From assembly GCA_947179155.2 (NCBI GenBank), contig OX359275.1:6389501-6453500 (forward strand): 64,000 nucleotides of DNA. The letters run 5' to 3'. Source of the DNA: Hedera helix (lineage: Eukaryota; Streptophyta; Magnoliopsida; Apiales; Araliaceae). Every line of letters starts with the position of its first letter. Positions within the stretch are counted from its first letter, which is position 1. Shown piece by piece: positions 25,146 through 37,135 of the stretch. A program made the translations under genes and the position numbers. Below the pieces are notes generated by a model. The model did not search any database, was not told the DNA's origin, and saw nothing but the letters and a program-made list of their open reading frames with translations.

Positions 25146-26430
25146 CTAGGCAAATGGATCCTGGGCATCTTGGAGATCAATGATGCCATAAGGGTCTTGG
25201 TTTACTGAAGCTTGGGATGACTTTGAAGAAGACGAAGTATCCTCTTCCTTGATGGTATTGACTCTTGCTTGGATTGCTTTAGCTAGCATATTTAGCTCAG
25301 CAGCACTATAATCTTTAACTTCTGCTAGAGTAGCAGCAACAGAAGAATCGGAATTGGAACCTTTAACTTTGGACTTGGAGAAGCCAACATTTTCTAATTT
25401 TACTTGAGTAATAGGAGTAGCAGGAAACTTTTTATGAACTTGTTGGACAATTATATCAACGTCGAATTTGTCCCACCATTTAATAAAGAAGATTCTTGTA
25501 ACTGAGGGAGGCTAAATAGAAGGAGGAAGATTATACTGCCATTTCAAAATCCAAGGGATTTTGTATTTACTAACAAAACGGAGCAGTAAAGGGATACTTT
25601 CCATTTTAGGATTAAAAGGAGATTTATTACTAAAATGATTTACTTGAGCTAGTAGACGCTCAAGTATGAGTTCTGAAGTAGGGCCATATTTAGACCACCA
25701 AAGGGTGAACCAAATTGGGATCTGACTTTTGAACTTGTGATCAAATTGAATAAACCGCGAATGACTAAAAGAGGAGCTTTGGTAAAGAAAGATTTTATGC
25801 CAAGCATCCATATAATAAAAATAGCAAAAACGATTACTAAAGGAAGGATCAAGACTTTTATCAAGAATTCGTAAATCAGAAAGATGATGGGAATGATGAT
25901 GATTTTCCCACTCTTCCCCAGAAATAATTTTCTTGATATATAAAGAATGAAAAACAATTTTTGAGTTATCATTCTTATCAAATATAGGCTTAATATTAAT
26001 GGACTCAGTATTGAGAAGAATATTCTTATAATAAGAAAGAGATTTATAGGGAGCTAAAGGGATAAAATGCCATCCAGGAGGATAAAACTGGACAGCAAGT
26101 TTAACTGGGTCATCTCTTGAGTTCATATAAGGCTCAATGTAAAATAAGACAACTTCATGGTTTGGAATATATTGGGAATTAGGCTTAAATTGACTAGTTT
26201 TTTGGATCTGGCTCTGGGCTTAAGATTCAAAAGGATCATAGGGTTTAGGTTGACTGGCAAGGGTTGAACTATAGGGTTTAGGGATTTGGCCTAAAACCTG
26301 GAATTGAGTAGAAGGAGGTTTAACTAGGTAACTGGGGTGAGGAACAGGGACCATAGATCCTTTAATTTTATTGGGCTGTCCGGAGACAGAAGCTTTACCA
26401 CGATCACGTTTCTCTTTCTCTTTCACTCAT
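25146..26430 (-). pseudogene. Pararetrovirus ORF2 (function unknown), broken
   Basis: One reading frame runs from about 26426 to a stop at 25146-25148, broken by TAA at 26220-26222 and TAG at 25512-25514. The longest piece (25512-26126, 204 codons) has a W/F/Y-rich region with FYPPGWHFIPLAPYKS near its start and WFTLWWSKYGPTSE near residue 140. I recognise this pattern as the second ORF of florendovirus-like elements; its function is not established. The C-terminal part is Ser/Thr/Asp-rich. The preceding ORF ends TGA at 26423-26425 beside an ATG at 26428-26430, an overlapping stop/start arrangement, but that ATG is now out of frame with the ORF2 body. Confidence 0.65.
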
Positions 26431-27702
26431 ATTTGGTACCTGATTGGATGAATTCTCTAGTCAGAAAATCGGGAATAGAGTTTTGACTTCCTTTAATATA
26501 TTCAATATCAAAATTAAAAATAGATAAAATAGATTGCCATCTAGCAAAAATTTGTTTAGAGGCAATATTTTCAACATCTTTTTCCAAAACGTATTTTGCA
26601 GACTTGCAATCAATTCTAACTAAAAACTTTTGATTTAATAAATCACTCTGAAATTTATTAATGCACAAAACTAGAGATAAAATCTCTTTTTTAATAGTTG
26701 AATAATTGATCTGGGTTGGATTCCAAGTATGTGAGTAAAAACAAACAATTTGCTCAGAGGAAGTAGGAGTTAACTTTTACTTAAGAATACCTCCAAAGCC
26801 AATTTCAGATGCATCAGTTTCAACTATTTTGAAAGCTGTAGGATTAGTTATTCCAAGACAAGGAAGAGTCTTAACATGCTTTTTTAATTTTTGTACGACA
26901 GAAGTATGAATATCTGTCCAAGGAGGAGGATTACTATTTAATCGATCAAATAGAGGTTTACAAATAATTCGCAGATTTTTATAGAATTCACTAATATAAT
27001 TTAGAGAACCTAAAAATCTTTGAACCTGATTTTTATTAATGATAACATCCGGGAATTTACTAGCAAATTGAATAGCTCTATTAATGGGGTAAATTTGGCC
27101 ATACTGAATGTTATGACCAAGGAATTTTACTTTAGTTTTGAACAAACTGCATTTTGACTGAGATAAAACTAATCCATTAGATTGAATAGTTCTAAAAATG
27201 AATTTAGATGTTTCCAATGTTCTTCAATAAAATTTGAGAAAATTAGAACATCGTCAATATAAACAATTGCAAAATGACTGAAAGGATTCAAAATATCATT
27301 CATGATGTTCTGAAATTCACTAGGAGCATTCTTAAGGCTAAATGGCATGACATTCCATTCATAGTGACCAAAAGGTGTAGTAAATGCTGTCTTATATCTA
27401 TGTTCCTCATGAATTTGGATTTGCCAAAATCCACTTTTAAAGTCGAATTTACTAAAGACAACTGCTTGACTCAATCTACTAATTAAATCCTTTTTATTTG
27501 GTAATGGATACCTAATCTATTCTAAAACCTTATTTAAAGGTTTATAATTGATAACTAATCTGGGCACTCCTCTTTCTATTTCAGAATTCTTATTGACATA
27601 CAAAGCAGGGCAAAACCAAGGGGATTTACTCTTTCTAATTAGACCTTTAGTAAGTAAATCATCAATTTCTTTTTTACAAAATTCCATTAATTCATGACTC
27701 AT
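26423..27702 (-). pseudogene. Pararetrovirus reverse transcriptase-RNase H, broken
   Basis: This would copy pregenomic RNA into DNA and remove the RNA strand. Pieces in order: RT fingers (27517-27702, LVINYKPLNKVLE), palm (27169-27474, FSKFDFKSGFWQI and the catalytic YIDD box), thumb/connection (26777-27217, KVKFLGHNIQYG, DASEIGFGGILK) and RNase H (26423-26668, ending near IPDFLTREF). The first two pieces share a frame separated by TAG at 27517-27519. A frameshift near 27180-27215 moves the rest, and a stop at 26777-26779 splits RNase H. YIDD rather than FVDD/FIDD and the RNase H sequence fit Caulimoviridae. Confidence 0.9.
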
Positions 27703-28056
27703 CTGTATAGGTCTAGCCTTAGTAGGAATTAAATGTTCCTTGAATTCCTTAGCATAAGGTAGCCTAACAATATGCTTTTTTCTATGCCAAAAAGCATGAG
27801 GTAAGTCTGAACAAACATTCTTACTTAAAAGATTTTGAAAGTCTTTTATTTTTTCTTGGAGTTTAGGATTTTTTAATTGTTCCTCAACTCTTTTGTAATT
27901 AATTTCATTTTATAAATAACTCAAGTGTTAGGTTTTATTATTCAAAATATTTAAATATTTGGAAATTGACTGTTCTTGAATACTCCGAAGATCTCTCTCT
28001 TTAGGTTCAGTTATGAATCTAAAGGTGACCTTTTGTCCAAGGTAATTACTGGACAA

Positions 28057-28403
28057 TCATTTGGTAGTAGTGGTAAATGGATATAATAAATATATAAATG
28101 GTAATCCTAAAATTATTTTGTCAGTCATGTTTCTAATTAAAACAAATGATGTTTTAAAACAAACATTATCTCGACAAATATGAACTTTAGGCAATTTATA
28201 TTTTATTTCCATTTGACTACCATTAGCAGAGCTAAGTCTTTCACTAGTTATTTCATAAAACCTAGTAGGAATTAATCCTTCTTGAATACAGTTAAGATCA
28301 ACACCTGAATCAACTAGAGCAGGGAATTCTAAAGTAAAGGTTTTATTAATAACTAATGTTATATTAATATACCATTTTTGAATAGTAATGTCTTTTAACC
28401 TTT
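28057..28403 (-). pseudogene. Pararetrovirus aspartic protease, broken
   Basis: The catalytic D-S-G is encoded at 28303-28311 (context ALVDSGVDLNCIQ), with a retropepsin-like fold following; it would process the polyprotein. It shares the frame of the RT fingers but not of the coat protein, so a frame change lies near 28404. TGA at 28057-28059 interrupts the link to RT, and further stops occur before 27702. The region 27703-28056 is the decayed protease-RT connector. Confidence 0.75.
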
Positions 28404-29963
28404 TTAAAGAATTACCTTGTTCAATGAGTTCGGATTGACTATTTGAAGTTTCTCCTTTATCCTTATTGGGAGATTGACCTCATCTTCCATAGGGGTTTCA
28501 GCTTCTTCTTCTTCACTACTACTATCAGCAGAATCATTAATAGCAATATTATTTTTAGCTTTAATTGTTTCAACTTCTTGTTTTAACTCAGAAATTTCTT
28601 TCTTCATATTTTTTACTTCAAAATGTAATTCTGGTAAAGTAATTTCTTTGACAGGATTTTTAAATCTTTCAAGAGTTTTATTAAGGCTGAAAACAGGTTT
28701 TTCTTTAACCTTATTAATTTTATCAATATGATTATCCTTTGTCAATAAATCTTTTAACTGTTTGGTGTACCTTTTCTTTAATTTTGGATCAGTAATTTTA
28801 CTTATTAATTCAATAAGTAAATTTTGTTCTTCCTCATTGGCAGTAAGAACATTAACTTTGTTGATAACATTAAGTTTTTTATTACAGCAACTATCCACAC
28901 ATCCAAGGGTGACATCTGGATCTTTACTGCTACTAGAATCATCAGAGGAATCAGAAAATATATCATCATAGTTATCATCACTAGAATGATTTTCTATTTT
29001 TATTAATTCTAGTATTTGTTCAGCATCTTCATTTGAGATTTTTAATTGTTTAAGTTTTTTTTTTACTTTACATTCATTTTTGTAGTGGCCTGGTTTACCA
29101 TAGTTATGGCAAATAACTTTACTTTTATCAAATTTTTTATAACTTTTCTTCTTAGGATTATAAGAAGGTTTTCTATAAGATTTTCTCATATAAGAAGACT
29201 GCTTTCTATAATAATCGTCTTTGTTATTATAACTTTTATGTTTTCTTATAGATTTGTATTTATCTTTTTTATAGTGTTTAATATGTTTTCTTCTAGAAGG
29301 GGCAATAGGCGGCAAACCATATTGTTCACAGAATGTTCCCAATTCATATTTGGCTCTATTTTTATCTTTATTAGTCTGTTTACTAATTTTGAAATCAATA
29401 CACATTTTTAATCCAGTTTTTTGAATTTGGCTTACTATATCACCATAAGTTAAATTATCATAATCAATAAAACCTAACTTTTTGGATAACTCTTCACGAA
29501 TTTTATGAGCAAATAAACTAGGCAAACCATTTATGAATTTTTCTTTCCAAAATGATTTGTTACTATCTTCTCGCATCATGACTCTAGAAATAAACACATC
29601 CTTATACCAGGGAAAGTCACTTAAAGTAGGACAAGTAAGGTTACTAAGTTGGTCATGGATCCTATCAGTAATATTACTAGGAGTACCAATAAAATGTTTA
29701 ACTATAGTATAAATAAGAGTATTGACACCATCAGGGGGCCCAATTCCTAAGACTTCATTAACTATTGGATTACCATCATGATCCACTTGGATAGCATGAA
29801 TTATAAAATGCTTAGAAGTTTCAGTAAGATGGTTTTCCCACCAGCTTCTAAGTGTTCCTGTAAATCCAATAGCTAGTAACTCACCTATACTGGCTTGACT
29901 TATTTCCGAGAAATTAGTCAAATAACTATTTGCTACCATAGACATATGATTTAACTTGTTCAA
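28404..29963 (-). pseudogene. Pararetrovirus coat protein with zinc finger
   Basis: A 519-codon open stretch. Residues about 1-190 are capsid-like. A strongly basic region (about 200-290, many K/R/Y/S) precedes the nucleic-acid-binding motif CHNYGKPGHYKNEC, followed by an acidic Ser/Asp region (about 325-355) and a C-terminal coiled, acidic part (about 460-500). In the canonical CX2CX4HX4C knuckle the second Cys is here Tyr, so zinc binding is probably lost. It is in the same frame as the upstream middle region and movement protein, consistent with a single polyprotein. TAA at 29970-29972 separates it from the upstream piece. Confidence 0.8.
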
Positions 29964-29969
29964 AATTTG

Positions 29970-30782
29970 TTACTCACTAAAACCATCAATATTCCATTCA
30001 TAAATCTTATTAGCAGAAACAGAAAATTGATTATCTAGATTCCTTTCTTCAAACTGTAAGTCTGGAGGGGTTGGTCTAGTATACCAATTTTTTGTAGTAC
30101 TAGTAGGATTCGGAGTTTTAAAAGTTAATTTACTAAACTGATTGATTGTTTCATCAAGTTCAGAATCATCAGATGAAGTATCTGACTGACTTTGTTCTTG
30201 ATTTTGGTCAATGACTGCTAACAGTTTTGGTTCACTGGGTTCTGGCTTATCAAGTTTTTTAATAAGCTTGTCAATGGTTTTAGTAAGTTCTTTATCTGAG
30301 GTAGGTAAACTTAATCCAATTCTTTTTTCGGGGAGACTGAGTAAAGGTTTCTTAGTTTTACTTATTTGGGCATTTAATTTTTCATCAAATTTTTCTTCAA
30401 TTTTATCTAACTGTTTACCTATAGAAGCAAGGTATTGGTTAGTAAAATTGTTTTGTTCAATAATTCTCTTATTACTTCCTTCAGGTTCTTTGAAAGGACT
30501 AGCAGTAACATGAGCATCTTTTACTGTGATGATTATTGATTCAAGAGGGGGGTGACTAGAAGATACAATGGATTTATCTTCTTTAGTCCATTTATGCTTA
30601 GTTATAACATTACATTTTTCATAATATGTATCATACCATGTATAGAATGTAATATTTATCTTTTCTTTAGTTACAAATTTTCTCCATTTTCTAACTATTT
30701 TTTCTCTCTCTTCCTTGCTATGCTGGGCACGGAAAAGGTGTCTTTTAGGCTTATTCTTTTTAGAGTTAAAATCATTAATCAA
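29970..30782 (-). pseudogene. Middle region of the pararetrovirus polyprotein
   Basis: A 270-codon stretch in frame with the movement and coat parts. The N-terminal third is basic (MINDFNSKKNKPKRH...), and the centre has a predicted coiled coil (about residues 115-190, with repeated L/I/K/E). It is followed by a Ser/Asp-rich link (SQSDTSSDDSELDE). I do not recognise a catalytic domain. By position it links movement and coat domains; a virion- or aphid-factor-like role would be a guess. The stretch 30783-31016 continues the frame with stops. Confidence 0.6.
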
Positions 30783-31016
30783 ATATTGATCATTAATTTC
30801 AAACTCTTTTTTAATAACTCTAAGTTGATGATGAACTGGTTTAGGTCCAAAATCAGACTAAGGAGGAGATAAATTTTGGGATTCATCATCCTCAGGTTGA
30901 TTGACAGGCTCAAACTTGTCATAACAAGGATGACTTGTTTGTCCTTCAGTAAAAATTTCTTTTAATTTTACATCAGGTAAATTAGTTTTTCCTAAAAGGT
31001 CAGAATCTTTTCTGGT

Positions 31017-31925
31017 CTAGGTGGAAGACTGACTGGTAATGTCTTCAATAATTAGTGGTCGTCTAAGTCTTGAATCATCAAAACTTATCGTAACAGTTCC
31101 ATCTAAATATTGTTTAACATTATCAAAATTAATAACTTCATTAATGACAGGTCTTTGGGGTAATTCATTATCTAATATCCATTGGCTCGGGAGAGTCACA
31201 TCTTTCCAAAGGAGGGTCTTTGGAACTTGAATATTAGCATCATTGGTACTACTTTGGATTAAAACAGTTTTATCTTTTGGACTTTTACTTAAAGCCTTAA
31301 CATTCAAATTGGTTTTCATTGTTTTGTAATAAATTCTGTATATTAAAGCTAGAGCTTGAGATCCTTCAATCATTTGAGTAATCTCACCAGCAGTTTTAAT
31401 ATTCAGAGTTAAAGCTTTTAATAAATGAGGGTCACTTAGGCTTAATGTAAAATCTGGAAAGCAATTAAAATGGACAGGTCCATTGTGCAAACTAGATTCC
31501 ATTATTCCTAAGATACTAGGATGGTAATTTAGATATCTGGCATCTCTAAGACACAACAAAATACTTGAATTAATTCCTTTAATACTCAAAGGGTTAATAG
31601 CAACTTGGATTAATCCGATGTGGATAAAGTTGTATCCCCTTTTTCTTTGTTTGTTGATGACTTCTGTAATGAGAAAACTACAAGTTTCATGATCTTTATT
31701 AATAGCATAAATTTTTTCAACAGTTTTAACATTGTAATCTAACTTGAAATTGTTGAAGAAAGTTGACTGGTAAATTTCTTTGGGAAATATACTGGGGATA
31801 TTCCAGTTTCCCAGATCTTGACTAAGGTTTTCATAACTATGCTCTTCTTGGTTCACTGTGTCAGGAATAGAAGATAAAGATGATCTAGAACTGACTGAAG
31901 AAGTAGATCTGAATAAACGACTCAT
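31017..31925 (-). pseudogene. Pararetrovirus movement protein (30K type), broken
   Basis: 302 codons starting at ATG 31923-31925 with a Ser-rich N-terminus (MSRLFRSTSSVSSRSS). The central region (about residues 60-220, HIGLIQVAINPLSIKG, LRDARYLNYHPSILG) has the pattern of caulimovirid 30K movement proteins, which modify plasmodesmata. It ends at TAG 31017-31019 while the same frame continues downstream, so the stop is probably a mutation within a longer polyprotein. The assignment rests on position and pattern. Confidence 0.7.
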
Positions 31926-32283
31926 GGGAATTTTGAAAAACCTATTCTACAAGGCTGGTCTTCTATCTGCAAGATAAGACGGAATTCCGAGATACTAAAT
32001 CCTTAGTTGAGGGATTTAGGAGCCATAAAAGGTGGTTTCTCGTTGCATGTGATACTTCAAATGAAGTCACTGTAAAAATAAAAAGGAATAGAGATCAAGA
32101 TTGAATATGGACTAACTAATGAATTGAAATGACAATCATATAATTATATCCATGTCTTTACTTATCTGCTGCTACCAATATGTCTTGGATACAGACCCAC
32201 TTATCAACGTAGACTCATACCATAGTGATTTATCTGAATTTGCAGAATCACTGCTCAAGCCACAAGACTTACTACTGCCTCAA

Positions 32284-32284
<1 letters not shown>
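31926..32284 (-). other. Pararetrovirus leader, candidate primer site
   Basis: No gene. On the minus strand TGGTATGAGTCT (32211-32222) matches 8 of 12 positions of the tRNA-Met-type primer site TGGTATCAGAGC used by caulimovirids, so it may be a decayed primer site. The upper virus/host junction lies somewhere near here. Confidence 0.35.

Positions 32285-32286
<2 letters not shown>

Positions 32287-32320
<34 letters not shown>
32287..32320. repeat. (AT)n microsatellite
   Basis: About 17 AT units between the pararetrovirus and the chromovirus 3' LTR. Confidence 0.95.
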
Positions 32321-32322
<2 letters not shown>

Positions 32323-32384
32323 CTCTTACATTATTATACTAATGCATATTACATATATAATATAATATAATTTGTATTCTCCTT

Positions 32385-35175
32385 TGTGACGCCCCCAAAT
32401 TCGGGTCTCAAATACTCGGATTCGGTCATCACGACCAATACAAACATCCACCTCCAAACAACACACAATAACTAAAGGCAAAATAATAAACATATGTTGT
32501 TCATTCAAAAAGTGTTACTAGTCCCAAGATACGACAATCTTACACAAAAGTACACAAATACCCTTAATAAAGTACTTAGATTTTATATAACAAAACAAGT
32601 AATTTTAGTTAGACGAATATACCAAAGACTGTCTCCTAAAGTCTATTAAGATTAATTAGATTATAATTAATTATTTAACTTTATTATGATCTTATGTAAT
32701 TATTATTTAATCTTAATTAAATAATTAATTAATTAAGTAATTAATTAATTAGTTAACCTTACATTTCTTTAATTATTATCTAATAATAATTAATTACTTA
32801 ATTATCCTTATTTATTATTTAATATAATAAATAATTAAATTATTAACTTTATTTATCTTTAATTATTATTTATTAATTAAATAATAATTAATGACTTCTA
32901 AAATCTTATTAGTTAATATAAATCAACTAACTATTAACTAAGTAATTATCCCCACTTAGCATTTAATTTAAAGAAATTAAATAATAGTTTATTCATTTTA
33001 GTCCTCATTAATTATTATTTAATGTTAATTGAATTAATAATTAATTATTTGTCTAATTTAATTATTATTTAATGTCAAATAATAATTAATTTATTTATCC
33101 TTATTTATTATTTAATTTTAAATTAAATACTAAATGATTAATGAAATTTGTATTTATGTAACTTAACCATAAATTTAGTTAACTAGATTAATGTTAAAAA
33201 TATTTAAATATTAATCAAAATGAAAAATATAATCCCAAATATCACTTTTGTATTTATTATTTTTATTAAAATTTTAAATTAATTTTTAAACATTTAAATT
33301 AATTAAAAATATACAGAATGACAATTCTGTAAATAAACTGAGAAACTGGACCGGAGGCAATATTGTAATTAAACAGAAAATGGAATGGAGGGGTAATTCT
33401 GTAATTTCGCCGGAAGTTGGCTCCCACGCATTGCGCGAGCTTAACACAAAATAGCCCCAAAACGGTGCCGTTTTGAAGAACCCGGAGGCGGCTTCCGCGC
33501 ATAACGCGCGGAGTAAAATTTTCCCTACGCCAAACGGCGTCGTTTGGCTCTGCAATCTGTCAGCAATACTGCTGGTGCGCAATGCACGACCAGCCATTTT
33601 TTTTTCAACTTAGTGGATTGGCTTCAGTACCTAGAAATATCCACTTTAATGAAAATTATACATTCAAGTAAGCTTTAACCCCTCAATAAAAATCCAAAAA
33701 AAAATAAAATACCTATCACTTAATATTAATTTATAACATGAAAATTTAAGTACCCATGATTTATTTTCATATTTTTCATCAAAAATTATTGTACCACATA
33801 AACTACTACAAATCATAACTTTTTATGTATAACTCCATTTTGAGTGATTCAAACTTTGTTTTTCTCATGATTTAATGTTCAATACTATTAGAACATTAAA
33901 TCTATGTTTTATAAAAAAATATTTTTGATTATTATTTTAAGACTTGTTTACACACTACCAAACATATGTTTTTAGCATACAAAATATACCAACCAACAAG
34001 CATTCAAAACCCAACATAAATAAAGGACTACTAATAATAAATGTTAGTCATTTATTACTAACAAGAAAACTAGGGTTTGAAAGAATGAGGATTATACCTA
34101 GTTTTAATGGCTACTCTCCTCTTCTTTCCAAAGTATATTGTGAAAGAAGATGGCATGAACTAGCTTAGGATTTTTTCTTCTTCCTTGAAGCTCCACCCGA
34201 AATCTCTCTATGTTTTGCTCTCCAAAATTTATCCTCTTAATATTTTGCTCTCAAGACTTAGAAGATGAAAAATGAAAAATGACTAACAAAAGCTCTTAAG
34301 TTGTAAGTATACTTACAATGAGGATAGATATAAAATCTATATCTATTAAAAATACCATCATGAAGCTAGTATACTTACTTACACAAGAAATGTGGCTAAG
34401 GACTAGAGTTGGTGAAAAGATAGATAATGGTACAAAAAAAACCAATACAAGCAACCATTTATTAAATAAATGGAAAATAAAAATATCAAAACATTTCACT
34501 CCCTCTCTCTCTTACTCACACGGCTGATGGCTTCTTTTTGTCCCAAAAAAAATCTCACATGCTCCTTCCTTAATAAATAAATAAGTTATACAATTAATTT
34601 CAAGTGGGCTTATATTTTGGACTTCATTTAATATCCAATGGACTCCTATTAAATGACTTGGACTATTAATTAGTCAAGTCCAATTAATTTATCATTAGAC
34701 TAATTAATATAACCCCAAAAGATTGGTTATTAATTTTGTTACACATTAATTATCCAATCCATAATTAAATAATAATTGAATTGATTAATTAATTAAATAC
34801 TCTTGCACATTAATGCTAAATTACTAAATGGACTAATAAATATTATTATTAATATTTCACATTGTTCACATTAATTAATAATCATATTAATTAATTTATC
34901 AAATTTAATTAACTCATTATATTCAATTTAATTGAATATTTAATTACTATGAAACTTAACAATTATTTTGATATTAAAACTTTAGGGTTTGTTCACTAAT
35001 TTAATTAACATATTAGTGATCCTCTTTAATTAACTATAGCAATTAATCACATAATCATTTAATCACGTAATTAATTAATCACACAAAATTTTTTAAATAA
35101 TCTCGTAAAACTAACTCATTAAAAATTAAATTAATAATTTAATTAATAACGACGTGAAAATTCTAGGACATTACA
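32385..35175 (-). repeat. 3' LTR of the chromovirus
   Basis: Reads TGTGACGCCCCC ... GGACATTACA on the plus strand, 2791 bp, next to the polypurine tract. Compared with the solo LTRs at 16039 and 50767 it lacks about 1 kb after 32645, including the conserved TTGCTCAC/TTGTTGAGCAA block. 32640-33140 is AT-only quasi-palindromic sequence (TTAATTATTATTTAA words). Confidence 0.9.
33425..33598 (-). repeat. GC-rich palindrome cassette in the chromovirus 3' LTR
   Basis: In order: ACGCATTGCGCGAG, AAAACGGTGCCGTTTT (33459-33474), CCGCGCATAACGCGCGG (about 33495-33511), CCAAACGGCGTCGTTTGG (33530-33547) and GTGCGCAATGCACG. Order and spacing match the cassettes at 52.3 and 58.0 kb read on the opposite strand. 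Confidence 0.75.
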
Positions 35176-35188
35176 ATCTCCTCCCCTT
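35176..35188 (-). promoter_or_regulatory. Polypurine tract of the chromovirus
   Basis: AAGGGGAGGAGAT on the minus strand directly precedes the LTR start TGTAATGTCC. Confidence 0.8.
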
Positions 35189-35222
35189 ATAAAAATTCCG
35201 TCCTCAGAATTGTAAAATACGG

Positions 35223-35731
35223 TTACTCAAATAAAAACGGGTAATTCGCTCTCATTTTCTCCTCTAATTCCCACGTAGCTTCTTCAATTGCGTGATCCCT
35301 CCAAAGTACTTTGACAGAATGAATTATCTTATTTCTCAGCTTCTGTTCCTTCCTATCGAGTATCTGAATAGGTACTTCTTCGTATGACAAGTCCTTCTCG
35401 ACTTGAATTGGTTCATTGGAGATAACGTGCTTGTAGTCCGATTTATACGGCCGCAATATTGACTCATGAAACACATTGTGAATGTGCTCAAGTTCAGGAG
35501 GTAATGCTACCTCGTACACCACTTCACTGACTCGCTGAACCTAGGGCTCAGCTTGCCCTTCTTGCCAAAACGGATCTTCCCCTTCCAAGGAGATACCTTT
35601 AGAAATACGAAACTGCCCACGTCGAAGTCCTGCTTTTGGCGATGCAAATCCGCGTACTTCTTTTGATGATCTTGAGCTGCCACTAGTCGATTTCTGATAA
35701 GCTTTACTGTGTCTGCAGTCTGCTGCACCAT
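35223..35731 (-). pseudogene. Integrase C-terminus and chromodomain
   Basis: 35507-35731 holds the end of integrase (DVGSFVFLKVSPWKGKIRFG, the GPY/F-like region). After a frameshift near 35520, 35223-35522 holds the linker LPPELEHIHNVFHESILRPY and a chromodomain-like end (PIQILDRKEQKLRNKII, VLWRDHAIEEATWELE). In chromoviruses this domain guides integration to heterochromatin. The last frame ends at 35223-35225, close to the polypurine tract. Confidence 0.85.
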
Positions 35732-35767
35732 TTCAGGTCTAAGCAGTCTTCGCTCACCAACCTCGTC

Positions 35768-36520
35768 CTAACACAACGATGTTCGACACTTTCTTCCATA
35801 AAGCGCTTCATACAGTGGCATGCTGATGCTAGCGTGATAGCTGTTGTTGTAAGCGAACACCACTAGTGGCAAATGGTCGTCCCAACTGCCCTTTAAGTCC
35901 ATGACGACCACTCTGAGCATATCCTCCAGAGTCTGAATTGTTCGTTCACTTTGGCCGTCAGTTTGAGGATGGTACGTTGTGCTTAACCTCAACTGTGTTC
36001 CCATCCTTGCTTGCAGACTTCTCCAGAAATTTGACGTGAAATGCAGATCTCTGTCGGACACAATCAATACCGGCACTCCATGTCGTGACACTATCTCTTT
36101 CACATAGAGCTTCACTAACTGCTCTAGATTGTACCGTATTCTGATAGGTAGAAAATGGGCTGACTTGGTCAGACAACTCACTATTACCCAGATGGCGTCT
36201 AAACCTTTATGTGTTGGTGGCAAACCCACCACAAAGTCCATCGTGATGTGCTCCCACTTTCACTCCGAAATCTTTAGTGGTTGAAGTAGTCCGCTTGGCC
36301 GCTGATGCTCTGCTTTAACCCACTGGCATGTTAAACATCGATTGACGCATTCTGCCACTTCCCTTTTCATATTCGACCACCAAAAGTATTGTAGTAGATC
36401 CTGATATATCTTTGTGCTTCCGGGATGTACTGAGTAACTTGTACTGTGAACTTCCTGAAGAATCTCTTCCGGCAGCTCCGGATCTAACGGTACCCAAACT
36501 CTCCCTTCTAACCTTAGCAA
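35768..36520 (-). pseudogene. Integrase zinc-binding domain and catalytic core
   Basis: 36260-36520 is the HHCC domain (HSTSYSVHPGSTKIYQ with the histidines, CVNRCLTCQW with the cysteines). 35768-36241 is the rve core starting MDFVVGLPPTHKG. Of the DDE triad, the second D (SDRDLHFTS) and E (DGQSERTIQTLEDML) are present. The first D, expected in a VDRLTKSAHF-type motif, reads VSCLTKSAHF, so the catalytic Asp appears to be lost (codon at about 36176-36178). A stop at 36260 separates the two domains. The frame is shared with RNase H. Confidence 0.9.
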
Positions 36521-36601
36521 CCCTATGCTATCAATCTTGTACCTAAGCTCATCGCCTTCAACAATTCGCTTCTTAATACTATCACAATCTTCATCCTTTT
36601 C

Positions 36602-37135
36602 TTAAGCCTTTTTGATTTTGTCTAATAAGGTCGGGCTTGCTGTTACTATAAATAACTTCTCATCCGTCTCCATCGGAGATTTGATCTCCAACTCCATACG
36701 TTCGAAATCTCTCACCAACTCCTCTTGATTTGATAGATTTAGCAACTTCTCCCTGCCTTTTCTGCTCAAGGCATCTGCTACTACATTGGCCTTGCCCGGA
36801 TGGTATAGAATTTCACAGTCGTAATCCTTGATCAACTCTAATCATCGACGCTGCCTCATATTCAGCTCCCTTTGAGTGAAGATATATTTAAGACTTTTGT
36901 GATCTGTATATATCTCACACTTCTCGCCATACAAGTAGTGCCTCCAAATCTTCAGGGCGAAAACTACCGCTGCTAACTCCAGGTCATGAGTCGGGTAACC
37001 CTTCTCATAATCCTTTAGCTGACGTGACGCATACGCAATGACCTTGTCGTGTTGCATTAGCACACAACCAAGACCCTTGTGTGACGCATCACTGTACACT
37101 ACGAAACCTCTCGTGTCGTCCGATAAAGCCAACAC
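36602..37135 (-). pseudogene. RNase H domain of the chromovirus
   Basis: 36842-37135 begins the domain with VVYSDASHKGLGCVLMQ (first catalytic Asp), YPTHDLELAAVVFALKIWRHYL and IYTDHKSLKYIF. 36602-36835 continues with DYDCEILYHPGKANVVADALSR. A stop at 36842 cuts it. It degrades the RNA strand after copying. The connector 37142-37330 (FLGLAGYYWRFIQDFSKIASPL) links it to RT. Confidence 0.9.

Larger units (their letters stand above)
24560..32230 (-). mobile_element. Endogenous pararetrovirus, florendovirus-like (Caulimoviridae), broken
   Basis: A near-complete single-orientation viral genome of about 7.7 kb fixed in the plant chromosome. Order on the minus strand: leader, movement protein, a middle region, coat protein with zinc finger, aspartic protease, reverse transcriptase, RNase H, then a second ORF of unknown function, an intergenic promoter and a poly(A) signal. 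No LTRs or integrase are present, which separates it from the neighbouring gypsy elements. A second ORF after RNase H points to florendoviruses rather than petuviruses; that genus call is from memory of genome layout. The coding regions carry several nonsense codons and at least two frame changes, so it is inactive. End coordinates are estimates. Confidence 0.85.

Noticed and set aside
28474..29411. Plus-strand frames of 60-121 codons
   Set aside because: Shadows of the pararetrovirus coat region on the opposite strand.
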